DNA of 64,000 bases from Pusillimonas sp. DMV24BSW_D (GTDB lineage: Bacteria; Pseudomonadota; Gammaproteobacteria; Burkholderiales; Burkholderiaceae_B), in the NCBI RefSeq assembly GCF_011388195.1, contig NZ_CP049990.1, positions 62,001 through 126,000 on the forward strand, in the 5' to 3' direction. A model generated the notes under the pieces. The model saw only the letters and a program-made list of their open reading frames with translations. It had not been told where the DNA came from and did no database searches. Made by a program: the position numbers and the translations under genes. Positions 19,518 to 27,800 of this stretch are shown one piece after another; positions within the stretch are counted from its first letter, which is position 1; every line of letters starts with the position of its first letter.

Positions 19518-20514
19518 GATCCTGCTCCTTGTTTAGCTTGGGCCGGCGGCGGCGAACGAGCTGTTGGAAAGAGCCGAATGCGCCTTCGGGCAAAAACAAC
19601 ACGATCACCACCAGCGCCCAACCCAGCCAGAATTGCCAGTAAATAGGATTCATACCTGAGAGCAAATCTTGCAGAATAATAAAAGCCGCGGCACCCAGAA
19701 TACCGCCATACAGGTAACCGGCCCCACCAATAATCAGCATGGTTAACACATCGGCACTACGATGAAACGCCAGCACATCGATTGCCACGTACTGCGTGGT
19801 TTGCGTGAGCAGTGCGCCGGCCACACCCGCCAATGCAGTTGAGATCGTATAAGCAATGGTTAATGCACGACTGTTGTCTACACCCAATGCAGCAGTTCGC
19901 TTCTTGTTCAGCCCAATGCCACGCAAAGTAAGGCCCAACGGGCTGCCAATAATTTTTCGAACTACCAGCAAACCAAACATAAGCCAACAAAGTGAATACC
20001 AATATCCGGTTTTGCCGGCAAAATCGAACTCAAACAAGCCCAGCACCGGTGCAATAACCACACCATACAGACCGTCAATACCGCCGGTAATATCGTTGGC
20101 TTTATTTGCCGCCTCGAACAACAACAGCCCCAGGCCAAGCGTCACTAGCAAACAGCTTAGCTCCGTGCCCCGCGCAACCACACGAGCCGTTATCAAACCC
20201 AACAAACCGCTTGCCACCATGGCAACCAACACGCCGGTAATCGGCTCGGTCCAGCCATACTTGCCAAGCCAGGCGGCCACATAAGCACCCAAACCGAAAT
20301 AAGCAGCGTGCCCCAAAGACACGATACCCGCGTAACCCATGGCCAAGTCCAGTGACAGCGCAAACAGCGCCACAATGACCACCAGCGTAGCCAGAGGTAA
20401 ATAATTAGGGTAGACGAAAAACGCCGCGATGGCTGCCAACCAAAGCAAAAGCTCAGCGGCGTGCCACGATTTATAAAAAGGATCACCCCGATGGGAGGCC
20501 GGTGTCCAACGCAT
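19510..20514 (-). CDS. Liv-type ABC transporter permease (LivM-like)
   Basis: A 334-residue membrane protein with about 8-10 hydrophobic segments and the LivM signature GYAGIVSLGHAAYFGLGAY (around 60-78). It also has the cytoplasmic coupling region RGIGLNKKRTAALGV. It starts in a TAATG junction with the livH-like stop (1-base overlap). It forms the membrane channel with the LivH-like protein. Confidence 0.92.
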   Translation of the reverse strand: MRWTPASHRGDPFYKSWHAAELLLWLAAIAAFFVYPNYLPLATLVVIVALFALSLDLAMGYAGIVSLGHAAYFGLGAYVAAWLGKYGWTEPITGVLVAMVASGLLGLITARVVARGTELSCLLVTLGLGLLLFEAANKANDITGGIDGLYGVVIAPVLGLFEFDFAGKTGYWYSLCWLMFGLLVVRKIIGSPLGLTLRGIGLNKKRTAALGVDNSRALTIAYTISTALAGVAGALLTQTTQYVAIDVLAFHRSADVLTMLIIGGAGYLYGGILGAAAFIILQDLLSGMNPIYWQFWLGWALVVIVLFLPEGAFGSFQQLVRRRRPKLNKEQDRA

Positions 20515-21389
20515 TACACACCCCCCGTTTTAAGACCGCGCAAACCTTGAGGGCGTGCCATAAGGATAAGAATCATGATGGCATACATGGCGAATGAGCC
20601 TAAATCTGGCAGGTAATACTTAGTGGCAATGTCGAAAAAACCTAAACCCATGGCAGCAATAAAGGTGCCGCTAACCGAACCGGCACCCCCCACAACCACA
20701 ACCAGCAAAGCAAGAACAAGATACTTAATGGCAAACGCCGGATCCAGGCCAAGGGCCTCAACGCCCAGCGCGCCGCCCAGGCCGGCCAAAGCGGTGCCTA
20801 CCGCAAAGCACACCATAAATACTTTCTGGATGGGAATACCCAAGGCCGCCGCAACACGCTGATTATCCACCGCCGCCCGCACCATAGACCCAAAGCGGGT
20901 TTTATCTAAAGCCAGCGTAAGCACAATCAACAGTACAACACTGATCACCAGCAAAAGTAGCCGATAACGTGAAAAGGAGATTTCCTCTCCAAGATAAATA
21001 CGACCCGTTAGCACTTCGGGAATTTGAATGAGCTGAAGCGAAGGCCCCCATAAGTAGGTAACTGAGGCCCCCACAATCATCATGACACCAATAGTGAGCA
21101 ACACTTGTGCCAAAGGACTGCGACGGTAGACCAACTGGAACAGTGAACGCTCAAGAATCATGCCCACCAACGTGGCCAGTACAACGGCGGCTAACACCGA
21201 AATACTGAACGGCCAGCCCAGGTAATTCGTAAAACTGACGACAAAATAACCGCCCACCATCGCCAGAGCAGTGTGGGCCAGGTTCACGAATCCCATCATT
21301 CCCAAAGTGATTGACAGCCCTATGGAGAGCAGAAAAAGCAGCGCTCCATAGGACACCCCGTCAATCACGACCCCTATAAAATTCACCAT
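20514..21389 (-). CDS. Liv-type ABC transporter permease (LivH-like)
   Basis: A 291-residue membrane permease starting with VIDGVSYGALLFLLSIGLS, followed by GMMGFVNLAHTALAM, the LivH family signatures. The C-terminal half has the VGGAGSVSGTFIAA motif. It is located 73 bases downstream of the substrate-binding protein gene and is followed directly by the livM-like gene. Confidence 0.92.
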   Translation of the reverse strand: MVNFIGVVIDGVSYGALLFLLSIGLSITLGMMGFVNLAHTALAMVGGYFVVSFTNYLGWPFSISVLAAVVLATLVGMILERSLFQLVYRRSPLAQVLLTIGVMMIVGASVTYLWGPSLQLIQIPEVLTGRIYLGEEISFSRYRLLLLVISVVLLIVLTLALDKTRFGSMVRAAVDNQRVAAALGIPIQKVFMVCFAVGTALAGLGGALGVEALGLDPAFAIKYLVLALLVVVVGGAGSVSGTFIAAMGLGFFDIATKYYLPDLGSFAMYAIMILILMARPQGLRGLKTGGV

Positions 21390-21462
21390 AGGTTTAGTCG
21401 CTTATTGTTAGTTTTAACGGTGTATGAACAGTTTTAATGACAAGAAAGTCGAGTGATCCGGA

Positions 21463-22647
21463 TCACTCTTCCTTACCCGGATCTTTCACCATGGGGATGG
21501 TGTCGAACTCAACGTTGTACAGTTTGCCGTCTACTTTCTCTACGCGGCGAATGTAAACGTTCTGCACCACGTCGCGGTTCTCGTCGAACTCAATGGGACC
21601 ACGCGGGCTGGTAATTTTCATGTTCTTGGCCAACTCTACGGCTTTATCACCGTCAATATTACCGTCCAACTCACGAATAATGTCATACATCATATTCATG
21701 CCATCCCAAGTCGCAGCCATGTAAAAGTTCACACGGGCGTCGGGGCCATGAACATCTTGATAAGCCTTGATCAGCTCCTTGTTCTCAGGAGAGTCGTGCG
21801 CCATGGAGTAGTGGTGGCTGGTAACCAGACCCAGCGCGACATCACCAATCCGATCAAGAAAGACATCATCGGTAATGTCACCCGTTGTAATCAACTGAAT
21901 GCCCTGGTCCTTCAGACCGCGTTGTTCATAAGCCTTAAGCAATTGAACCCCGGTATCGCCGGATGGGACGAAAGCAAAAATGGCATCGGGCTTGGCATCG
22001 CTTGCGCGCTGCAGGTACGGGCCGAACTCGGGGTTGGCCATAGGCGCGCGGACACTGCCCAGTACTTTGCCACCCGCCGCCTCAAACGCCTTAATGAAAG
22101 CTTTTTCCGAATCCAGACCTGGGCCATAATCCGACACAAGCGTATAAACCGTTTTAATATCATTTTCAGCGGCCCAGGCAGCCAGCGGCGCAGATACCTG
22201 CGGCAGGGTGAACGAAGCACGCACAATATAAGGTGAACGCATCACAATGCTGGACGTGGCCGCAGCGTTCATGATGATCATTGGGGTTTTCGAAGCCGTT
22301 GCAATCGGTGCCGCACCCATGGCGTTGGGCGACAAGCCAAAACCGGCCAGGAAATCAACCTTTTCCACCGACACCAGTTCCTGAGCGGCGCGGCGCGACA
22401 CTTCCGGATTCGGACCGGTGGTATCACGATAAATAATTTCTACTTTATGACCATCCACCGTATCGCCTTTGGCTTTCTGAAAAGCCTCGATAGTCGTTTG
22501 AACTTGTCGACCATAATCGGCAAACGGACCCGACATTTCGGTGATGACACCGATGCGGATTGGTTTTTTCTCTTGTGCAGCAACTACAGTGGAACTTAAT
22601 GCAAGTACGGCGGCAGCAAGGCTGCCCAAAACGGTTCGGCGTTTCAT
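21463..22647 (-). CDS. ABC transporter substrate-binding protein (type I periplasmic fold)
   Basis: This 394-residue periplasmic protein has a signal peptide (KRRTVLGS leader, cleavage near AAQ at 23-25). The mature part is the Leu/Ile/Val-type binding fold (IRIGVITEMSGPFADYG; AAPIATASKTPMI). Many such proteins bind aromatic acids or amides, and the operon context with ring-cleaving enzymes points that way. It is the receptor for the permease and ATPase genes that follow it. Confidence 0.92.
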   Translation of the reverse strand: MKRRTVLGSLAAAVLALSSTVVAAQEKKPIRIGVITEMSGPFADYGRQVQTTIEAFQKAKGDTVDGHKVEIIYRDTTGPNPEVSRRAAQELVSVEKVDFLAGFGLSPNAMGAAPIATASKTPMIIMNAAATSSIVMRSPYIVRASFTLPQVSAPLAAWAAENDIKTVYTLVSDYGPGLDSEKAFIKAFEAAGGKVLGSVRAPMANPEFGPYLQRASDAKPDAIFAFVPSGDTGVQLLKAYEQRGLKDQGIQLITTGDITDDVFLDRIGDVALGLVTSHHYSMAHDSPENKELIKAYQDVHGPDARVNFYMAATWDGMNMMYDIIRELDGNIDGDKAVELAKNMKITSPRGPIEFDENRDVVQNVYIRRVEKVDGKLYNVEFDTIPMVKDPGKEE

Positions 22648-22694
22648 TTAATTCTCCTTGATTAAAACCGATTCCAACAGGCTTCGACAATGCG

Positions 22695-23342
22695 CTACGA
22701 CAATGACCGGGGAGCCCACTGCGCCACCACATCGGTGGTTTCACAAAGCTCCCCAAAAAGAAACTGCATATTCATCAGGCTGGCTTCATGCAACGGCGGA
22801 GTGTGCGACGCAACCGCATCCTTCACAACAGCGGCGATATATCCCAACGAATGCGCCTCGCGCACTGTGGACTCGACACACACTTGCGTTTGGACACCTG
22901 CGAACACCAGCGTTTCGATGTTTTTTTCCTGCAAAACGCCATGTAACGGGGTATTCGAAAACCCGCTATACGCATGTTTAATAACCACACTTTCGTCAGG
23001 CATGGGGGTGACCCCGAACCACTGTGCTCCCCAGGTACCCGGCTCGCAACACACTGCCGTAATTGCCCGTTGATCGAGTTTGCGTTGCATCGCAGCGGGA
23101 ATACGCTGCGGCGAGTAATCAGAACCGATCCAGATAACCGGTACACTCGCCGTTCTGGCTGCGCTCACCAATGCGATCAGGTTGTCGCAAATCGTGGCGG
23201 CAGCCGCCACATCTTTACCCATTACCGCGTCGATATATCCGCCGGGTGCGCAAAAATCATTCTGCATATCAACAATAAGCAAAGCTGCTGACCCGGATGT
23301 GAGCAGTTCGCTTAATGGTGCAACTGTTTTTGTTGCCGTCAC
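22695..23342 (-). CDS. Cysteine hydrolase, isochorismatase family (next to LigAB-type dioxygenase)
   Basis: This 215-residue isochorismatase-fold amidase has the Asp-Lys-Cys triad: D25 in LLIVDMQNDF, the lysine in VVIKHAYSGF (around 122) and the cysteine in QTQVCVEST (around 157). Members hydrolyse amides such as maleamate, nicotinamide, carbamates or N-carbamoyl groups. It lies 10 bases after the LigB-like gene and before the importer genes. Its placement suggests release of ammonia or an amine from a ring-cleavage product or precursor. It is a distant paralogue of the hydrolase at 31883-32494. Confidence 0.88.
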   Translation of the reverse strand: MTATKTVAPLSELLTSGSAALLIVDMQNDFCAPGGYIDAVMGKDVAAAATICDNLIALVSAARTASVPVIWIGSDYSPQRIPAAMQRKLDQRAITAVCCEPGTWGAQWFGVTPMPDESVVIKHAYSGFSNTPLHGVLQEKNIETLVFAGVQTQVCVESTVREAHSLGYIAAVVKDAVASHTPPLHEASLMNMQFLFGELCETTDVVAQWAPRSLS

Positions 23343-23352
23343 GCAAGGCCCC

Positions 23353-24201
23353 TTAAGTTAAATCCCAATAGGAACCGCCCATGCCACAACGCAGCGGAAC
23401 GGACGGAACATAAAACACGCTTTCGGCGTTGGGGCGCCCCGCCTCCGCTGCGGCACCCATTGCGACCAGCCAGGCCAACAGTTCACCCCCGCCACCGTCA
23501 CCGCCCTCAAGATATTTTTCGAAGGGCAATTCACGCTCAACTTGCGCAATATCTCCCTCTTCAAGAAGGCCCATAAACCAACGATCAAAATCCTCATGAA
23601 CCGTGAAGTAGTCCACACCACCGGGATCGTGCGACAAGCCTCCGGTCGCCATCACAACCACACGCTCGTCGCTGGGATAAGCGCGCACGATTCGCGCAAT
23701 TTGCTTGCCTACTTCCAGGCAGCGCCCGGAAGATGGGGTGGGCGGCACAATAGGATTCATGTGAATCGGAATAAACTTGGCATCGTATTTGGGAAATAGA
23801 AACTTCAACGGTACCGACCAGTTATCGTCGAACAGCAGATGCTCAGCGAAGGCATGGTTGATGCCCGCCTTGGCCGACTCACGCACCAGTGCACGCGCCA
23901 TCTCACGATGGCCTGCGATAGCGTAGTCGGGCACATTCAACCAATCCTTGAACCACGGTGCGGGGCCGTCCCAGTGGTCACCAATACCAACACAAAAATC
24001 GGGGATATTGCTCATGGGAAAATTCAGCAAGTGGTCGTTCGCCACGCCAATAATGACATCGGGCTTTAATGCCTCCATGCGCCGCGCAAACTCGGCATAG
24101 CCGGCCAGCACCGCGTCTTGTTCTTCCTTGGGAGCGCGATCAAGCCAACCGGTAACGCCCGGTGCGTGCGCAATCCCCATGGTTGCAACTAATTGCGCCA
24201 T
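23353..24201 (-). CDS. Class III extradiol ring-cleavage dioxygenase catalytic subunit (LigB-like)
   Basis: The 282-residue protein matches the LigB superfamily of Fe(II) extradiol dioxygenases. Key residues are in place: H12 (GIAHAP) and H57 (NDHLLNF), the catalytic base candidate H191 (GGLSHDPG) and E240 (GGGGELLAWL), equivalent to H12/H61/H195/E242 of protocatechuate 4,5-dioxygenase. It cleaves the ring of a catecholic acid (protocatechuate, gallate or an amino or hydroxy analogue). It is two bases from the small alpha-subunit gene. Substrate specificity is not certain, and the flanking hydrolases hint at a nitrogen-containing substrate. Confidence 0.9.
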   Translation of the reverse strand: MAQLVATMGIAHAPGVTGWLDRAPKEEQDAVLAGYAEFARRMEALKPDVIIGVANDHLLNFPMSNIPDFCVGIGDHWDGPAPWFKDWLNVPDYAIAGHREMARALVRESAKAGINHAFAEHLLFDDNWSVPLKFLFPKYDAKFIPIHMNPIVPPTPSSGRCLEVGKQIARIVRAYPSDERVVVMATGGLSHDPGGVDYFTVHEDFDRWFMGLLEEGDIAQVERELPFEKYLEGGDGGGGELLAWLVAMGAAAEAGRPNAESVFYVPSVPLRCGMGGSYWDLT

Positions 24202-24203
24202 TC

Positions 24204-24512
24204 TTAGCTCCCTTCCTTCAAAATACCCATTTTCTCGGCATACAGGCGTGCCGCATCGCTATCGTTGTGGTTGTATCCGCCCCCTTTGAACAAGCGACTC
24301 ACCTGCGGCAAAAAGTACGGATGAACACCCAAAGCACCCAGGCCGGCAATATCCATGTTCCGCCAGGCTTCGCGCTCTGCAGGCGTCAAACCGAAATCTT
24401 CCATGGACGCTTCCATGTCGTTTTGGAATTTGCGAAACTTCTCGGCATCGCGACGCAGCTCAAAAACCATTTGATTCGACGGCAATGTCCGGTCGACATT
24501 CTGAATTCCCAT
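24204..24512 (-). CDS. Extradiol dioxygenase small subunit (LigA-like)
   Basis: A 102-residue helical protein of the LigA type (FQNDMEASMEDFGLTPAEREAWRNMD), which caps the active site of LigB-type catalytic subunits. It is shorter than the ~130-140 residues of classical LigA and lacks the extended N-terminus. It is the first gene of the minus-strand operon that runs through to the creatininase-family gene. A GGAGAA ribosome site precedes the ATG. It is divergent from the GntR regulator. Confidence 0.86.
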   Translation of the reverse strand: MGIQNVDRTLPSNQMVFELRRDAEKFRKFQNDMEASMEDFGLTPAEREAWRNMDIAGLGALGVHPYFLPQVSRLFKGGGYNHNDSDAARLYAEKMGILKEGS

Positions 24513-24544
24513 CGATTTTTTCTCCTAATTCCGATTTATTAAGC

Positions 24545-24554
24545 TAATATCGAT
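24545..24554 (-). promoter_or_regulatory. ATCGATATT-type motif, copy 1 (candidate shared operator)
   Basis: The plus strand reads TAATATCGAT, the reverse complement of ATCGATATTA, just downstream of the predicted -10 box of the ligAB-like operon. The same word occurs at 26325-26334 and 30926-30935. Confidence 0.35.
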
Positions 24555-24556
24555 GA

Positions 24557-24585
24557 ACTGTAGAGTCGTTTATAATTCCTGTCAA
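24557..24585 (-). promoter_or_regulatory. Predicted sigma70 promoter for the ligAB-like operon
   Basis: On the minus strand TTGACA (24580-24585) is followed after 17 bases by TACAGT (24557-24562), reading toward the LigA-like gene whose ATG is at 24512. It lies in the 95-base divergent gap to the GntR gene. The -10 box is imperfect. Confidence 0.45.
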
Positions 24586-24607
24586 GAAACTGACCTAAGG
24601 GTTTTCC

Positions 24608-25318
24608 ATGTCTACGATCGCAAAGCTTGATCCATCTCAAACCTTGTCAAACTCTATCGCTGAAAAACTGCGCGAGAACATCGTCAGCGGCAAGATGATT
24701 CCGGGGTCGAAATTGCGCCTGGATGAACTGCGCGGCGTGTTCGGGGTAAGTCTAAGCCCTTTAAGAGAAGCGCTGTCGAGATTATGTGCTGAGGGTTATG
24801 TGGCGGCGGAAGGCCAACGTGGATATAAAGTGGCTCCCACCTCACCCGCAAACCTAACCGAAATTACCCGCCTGCGTTGTGAGATGGAAAGTTTCGCCTT
24901 ACGCGAGTCGATTCGCCTGGGCGACGACGAATGGGAAGGCGACGTAATCGCCGCCCTGCATCGACTAAACAAGATTGAACGCGTCCATATCGACGGCGAT
25001 CAAATGAAACAATGGGAATCAGCGCATGCCGCGTTCCACCGGAAATTGGTGGCGGCGTGCAATTTGCCCTTGCTATTGCATTTCTGTAATACCCTGCACG
25101 ACCTGAACGATCGCTATCGCCGTATTTTTTTGAAGAACACAACAATTGACCGCGATGTTCGCCAGGAGCATGAAGCGCTTTGCCACGCAACTATCACGCG
25201 CAACGCAGATGAAGCCTGCGCTTTATTGCGCAATCACATTGAGCGTACATCGGCTTACGCGCTGAATGCGCTGAACCAGCAGATTGCGCAAACGCATAAA
25301 GATAAAGCGGCTTGTTGA
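24608..25318 (+). CDS. GntR-family transcriptional regulator (FCD/FadR type)
   Basis: A 236-residue regulator with an N-terminal winged helix (about 17-80: LRENIVSGKMIPGSKLRLDE, then SPLREALSRLCAEGYV). An all-helical FCD ligand-binding domain follows (about 90-220), with the metal-type residues H and E in AHAAFHRKLV and NHIERT. FCD regulators usually sense small organic acids, often pathway intermediates. Its divergent position makes it the likely regulator of the ligAB-like/ABC importer operon. Confidence 0.92.
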   Translation: MSTIAKLDPSQTLSNSIAEKLRENIVSGKMIPGSKLRLDELRGVFGVSLSPLREALSRLCAEGYVAAEGQRGYKVAPTSPANLTEITRLRCEMESFALRESIRLGDDEWEGDVIAALHRLNKIERVHIDGDQMKQWESAHAAFHRKLVAACNLPLLLHFCNTLHDLNDRYRRIFLKNTTIDRDVRQEHEALCHATITRNADEACALLRNHIERTSAYALNALNQQIAQTHKDKAAC

Positions 25319-25390
25319 ACCCCGGTTTTACCAGAGTCCAACACGCCGCTCGACACCTTGCTTTACGACAGGGTGGCTTATAACTACCGC

Positions 25391-25795
25391 TTAACCCAGA
25401 TAAGCAACGCAGTCCACCTCAATATTCACACCCTTGCGATGCGGGGTCCCACCTGTACAAGTACGTGTGGTTTTTTCTCCCTGCATAAACTCGCGAAACG
25501 TTTCATTAAAAGCCGGGAAATCGGCCACATCACGCAAACACACGCGCATATTCACCACCTGAGCCATTGTCGCGCCACCCGCTTCCAAGACGGAACGCAG
25601 GTTGGTTAACACTTGAACGGTTTGTTCACGAATATCTTCCGACACCACTTCTTTGGTTTCAGGGTTCAACGGGCCCTGCCCGGACACATAAAGAAAATCA
25701 CCGGCACGAATTGCCTGCGCCAAAGGAGAAGGCGTGTTCTGATTGGTAAAACCCGTCGTGGGTGCAGACTGGCTATGAATAATCTCTTTCGGCAT
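25391..25795 (-). CDS. RidA-family (YjgF/YER057c/UK114) protein, possible deaminase
   Basis: This 134-residue protein of the Rid superfamily has FLYVSGQGPLNPET near residue 35, the conserved arginine in KTTRTCTGG (around 110) and a glutamate in NIEVDCVAYL. RidA hydrolyses reactive enamines and imines. The 2-aminomuconate deaminases of aminophenol/anthranilate pathways belong to the same fold, which would fit the 3-hydroxyanthranilate dioxygenase at 32.5 kb. I chose the ATG at 25795 over a GTG one codon earlier because of AAGG upstream. It lies 29 bases after the carboxymuconolactone-decarboxylase-like gene, in the same operon. Confidence 0.87.
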   Translation of the reverse strand: MPKEIIHSQSAPTTGFTNQNTPSPLAQAIRAGDFLYVSGQGPLNPETKEVVSEDIREQTVQVLTNLRSVLEAGGATMAQVVNMRVCLRDVADFPAFNETFREFMQGEKTTRTCTGGTPHRKGVNIEVDCVAYLG

Positions 25796-25824
25796 CACAA
25801 CACCTTTTAATAACGGTTGGCAAA

Positions 25825-26271
25825 TTATTTTTCAGCAGCAGCGGCCTCGCGCTTGGCGATACTGGCCAGTTGTTCCGCGCCGCGATTCGCCGCAGACATC
25901 CCGCGGAAGAGGAAACACAGATTCACAACCGCTTGCATTTCCTCCCAGCTTGCCCCCGCCTTGCGCGCGGCAATACCGTGCAGTACCGAAGCATCGCTGC
26001 CGTCCATGAGCAACATGCCAAAAAGCATCAGCTGCGCCGTTTTAACATCGAAGCATTTTGGGTACATGGCATGTTCGCGAATGCGTTCCTGCATGTCCAC
26101 AATTTCAGGATCAAGAGCGCCGGTAACATGCAGGCGCGCTTCAATGCGTGGCGGCACGAATCCCAGAAGTTCTTCATAAATCTTGCCGCGCTCCTCGACG
26201 CTTACTTTCTTATCGGCGTATTCACCAATAGAGTGACGCACAATTTCTTTGTCTATACGTGGGGGAAGCAT
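25825..26271 (-). CDS. Carboxymuconolactone decarboxylase-family protein
   Basis: A 148-residue helical protein of the CMD/AhpD superfamily (IREHAMYPKCFDVKTAQLMLFGMLLMDGSDAS, in parts around residues 59-90; MQAVVNLCFLFRGMSAANRG near 115-135). It lacks the CxxC peroxidase pair of AhpD, so a decarboxylase or lactone-processing role is more likely. It is the first gene of a two-gene unit with the RidA-like gene. Its upstream gap holds two AATCGAT repeats. Confidence 0.82.
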   Translation of the reverse strand: MLPPRIDKEIVRHSIGEYADKKVSVEERGKIYEELLGFVPPRIEARLHVTGALDPEIVDMQERIREHAMYPKCFDVKTAQLMLFGMLLMDGSDASVLHGIAARKAGASWEEMQAVVNLCFLFRGMSAANRGAEQLASIAKREAAAAEK

Positions 26272-26304
26272 AGGAATCCTTAAGTTCTATTAACACCAAA
26301 AAAC

Positions 26305-26334
26305 AATCGATTTAATATAAAAAAATCGATATTA
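26305..26334. promoter_or_regulatory. AATCGAT direct repeats, motif copy 2 (candidate operator)
   Basis: AATCGATTTA at 26305 and AATCGATATTA at 26324 start 19 bases apart, about two helical turns. They lie in the AT-rich 89-base gap upstream of the CMD-family gene and downstream of the LysR gene. The second copy contains the ATCGATATT word shared with 24545 and 30926. Confidence 0.42.
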
Positions 26335-26360
26335 AACTGTACATGAAATTGATGGATTTG

Positions 26361-27572
26361 TCATGAAACCGATTGCGCGATAAGACGAATTTCATCCATC
26401 AATAGTTGCGCAAGCGGTGACGAATGCGCTTGCGTTCGAGTAAGAATGCCAATCGATCGCTGGGCAATAGGATAATCATCAGCCAAACGAACCAGCGCAC
26501 CCGATTGCAAGTCGTGGTGAAATAAACGCCTGGCACCGGCGCTGATGAGATTGCTTTCCAACAACAACCCACGAATCGTGGAGGCATCGGACGACTCAAC
26601 CGATACCTTGGGACAATTAACGCCCTTTTGCTGAAGGGCGGAAAACAATGCTTCGCGTGTCGGAGTCCCTCCGGCAGGCAATACCCAGCCCGCTTTAACG
26701 ACATCTTCCAACGTCACATTGCGCTGTTGTGCCAAAGGGTGATCGGCACGCGCAACGACCACAATCGGATCGTCGAACAAACGTTCACTGACCAGGCCGG
26801 CATGCTGCTCCAGGGGTTGAAGCGCGCCCACAACCAAATCCAGGTCACCGCACCACAAACCCGCTACCAGCGTATCGAACGAGCCTTCATGCGTTGAAAT
26901 TTTTAATTGCGGATAAGAAGCCAACAAACGCGAAATAGCCGGGGGTAGAATGCTGGCGCCGCCAAACGGCAAGGCACCCACCGCAATACTTCCCTCGAAT
27001 TGCCCCTTTACGCGATTCATTTCAACCCGGGCAAGCCGTAACTGAACCAAAGCCCGTTTAAGGTGGTTCAACAAAATATCACCGGAACGAGTAAAGCGAA
27101 ACGTTCCGGCAACCTGCTCATACAAAGGAACGCCAATGCTTTGCTCAAGGTCACGCAACGCCATGCTGACAGCGGGCTGCGAAACACCAAGCTCCCGGGC
27201 CGCTGCACTCATATGGCGTAGCTGCGCAAAAGCAAGAAAAATATTGATACGTTGTTGACTTACCGCCAGCGAGAAAATAGGCGCATTGGGTGACAACATC
27301 TGGTTTGCATGAAGTGTCTCAAGGCTGCGGCGTGCTACTGCCATTTCCTGAAAAGCAAAATCAACACGCCGATACAGGATATTGCCGAATTCCGTTAGCA
27401 ACATGCCATGCGCATTGCGCTCGAAAAGACTGAAGCCAATTTCCGACTCCAATTCGTCGATGGCATGAGAAACGGAAGAGCGGGAACGACGCAGAACGTC
27501 TCCCGCTCTTTTCATGCTGCCCTCTTTGCAAATGGCGTGAAACGCCCGAAGATGTTTTGGGGCCGGAAGCAT
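26361..27572 (-). CDS. LysR-type regulator with a duplicated N-terminal DNA-binding domain
   Basis: The protein is 403 residues instead of the usual ~300. Two successive LysR winged-helix domains are visible: residues ~5-65 (LRAFHAICKEGSMKRAGDVL; SSVSHAIDELESEIG) and ~107-167 (FLAFAQLRHMSAAARELGVS; PAVSMALRDLEQSIG). A normal periplasmic-binding-like effector domain follows (about 190-400). The ATG at 27572 fits homology, and a longer frame to 27638 runs into the upstream tautomerase gene. It lies 20 bases downstream of the tautomerase in the same direction. It probably controls the TRAP importer genes and possibly the adjacent units. Confidence 0.88.
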   Translation of the reverse strand: MLPAPKHLRAFHAICKEGSMKRAGDVLRRSRSSVSHAIDELESEIGFSLFERNAHGMLLTEFGNILYRRVDFAFQEMAVARRSLETLHANQMLSPNAPIFSLAVSQQRINIFLAFAQLRHMSAAARELGVSQPAVSMALRDLEQSIGVPLYEQVAGTFRFTRSGDILLNHLKRALVQLRLARVEMNRVKGQFEGSIAVGALPFGGASILPPAISRLLASYPQLKISTHEGSFDTLVAGLWCGDLDLVVGALQPLEQHAGLVSERLFDDPIVVVARADHPLAQQRNVTLEDVVKAGWVLPAGGTPTREALFSALQQKGVNCPKVSVESSDASTIRGLLLESNLISAGARRLFHHDLQSGALVRLADDYPIAQRSIGILTRTQAHSSPLAQLLMDEIRLIAQSVS

Positions 27573-27584
27573 GATTGAAAAGCC

Positions 27585-27604
27585 GGGGAGCGCTAGCGCT
27601 CCCC
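27585..27604. repeat. Perfect 20-base palindrome at the tautomerase/LysR junction
   Basis: GGGGAGCGCTAGCGCTCCCC is its own reverse complement. It covers the tautomerase stop codon and lies 12 bases upstream of the LysR ATG. As RNA it would form a strong hairpin with little or no loop. It could block the LysR ribosome site, attenuate read-through or be a protein site. No full T-run follows on the minus strand (GGCTTTTC). Confidence 0.6.
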
Positions 27605-27787
27605 GCGCTCTGCCGCAGAAACACCGGCAATCCCCCAATGGGTGCGCGGAACCTCATCAACCAAAACACGAATGTTCTGATGAGGCGCATCCAAAGACGC
27701 ATGTATCGCTTCAGTAACCGCGGCAATCAGCTTGGCAACGTCTTCGTCGCTGCGGCCTTCCATAATGGAGAGTCTGGCAATAGGCAT
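27593..27787 (-). CDS. 4-oxalocrotonate tautomerase-family protein
   Basis: A 64-residue protein of the tautomerase superfamily. The ATG at 27787 places the catalytic Pro directly after Met (MPIARLSIMEGRSDE), as the fold requires. A longer frame from 27850 would destroy this. Such enzymes convert 2-hydroxymuconate-type enols to keto acids in meta-cleavage pathways. It sits 13 bases after the TRAP large-permease gene, at the end of the TRAP operon. Confidence 0.88.
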   Translation of the reverse strand: MPIARLSIMEGRSDEDVAKLIAAVTEAIHASLDAPHQNIRVLVDEVPRTHWGIAGVSAAERGER

Positions 27788-27800
27788 GTTCAAATCCTTA

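Noticed and set aside
24548-24576. Plus-strand promoter for the GntR gene using TATAAT at 24571-24576
   Set aside because: The -10 is perfect, but no acceptable -35 box lies 16-18 bases upstream (TATCGA); left out as a separate call.
27585-27604. The 20-base palindrome as a simple Rho-independent terminator
   Set aside because: The self-complementary centre leaves almost no loop and the following minus-strand sequence has only four T in a row; reported as an unexplained palindrome instead.
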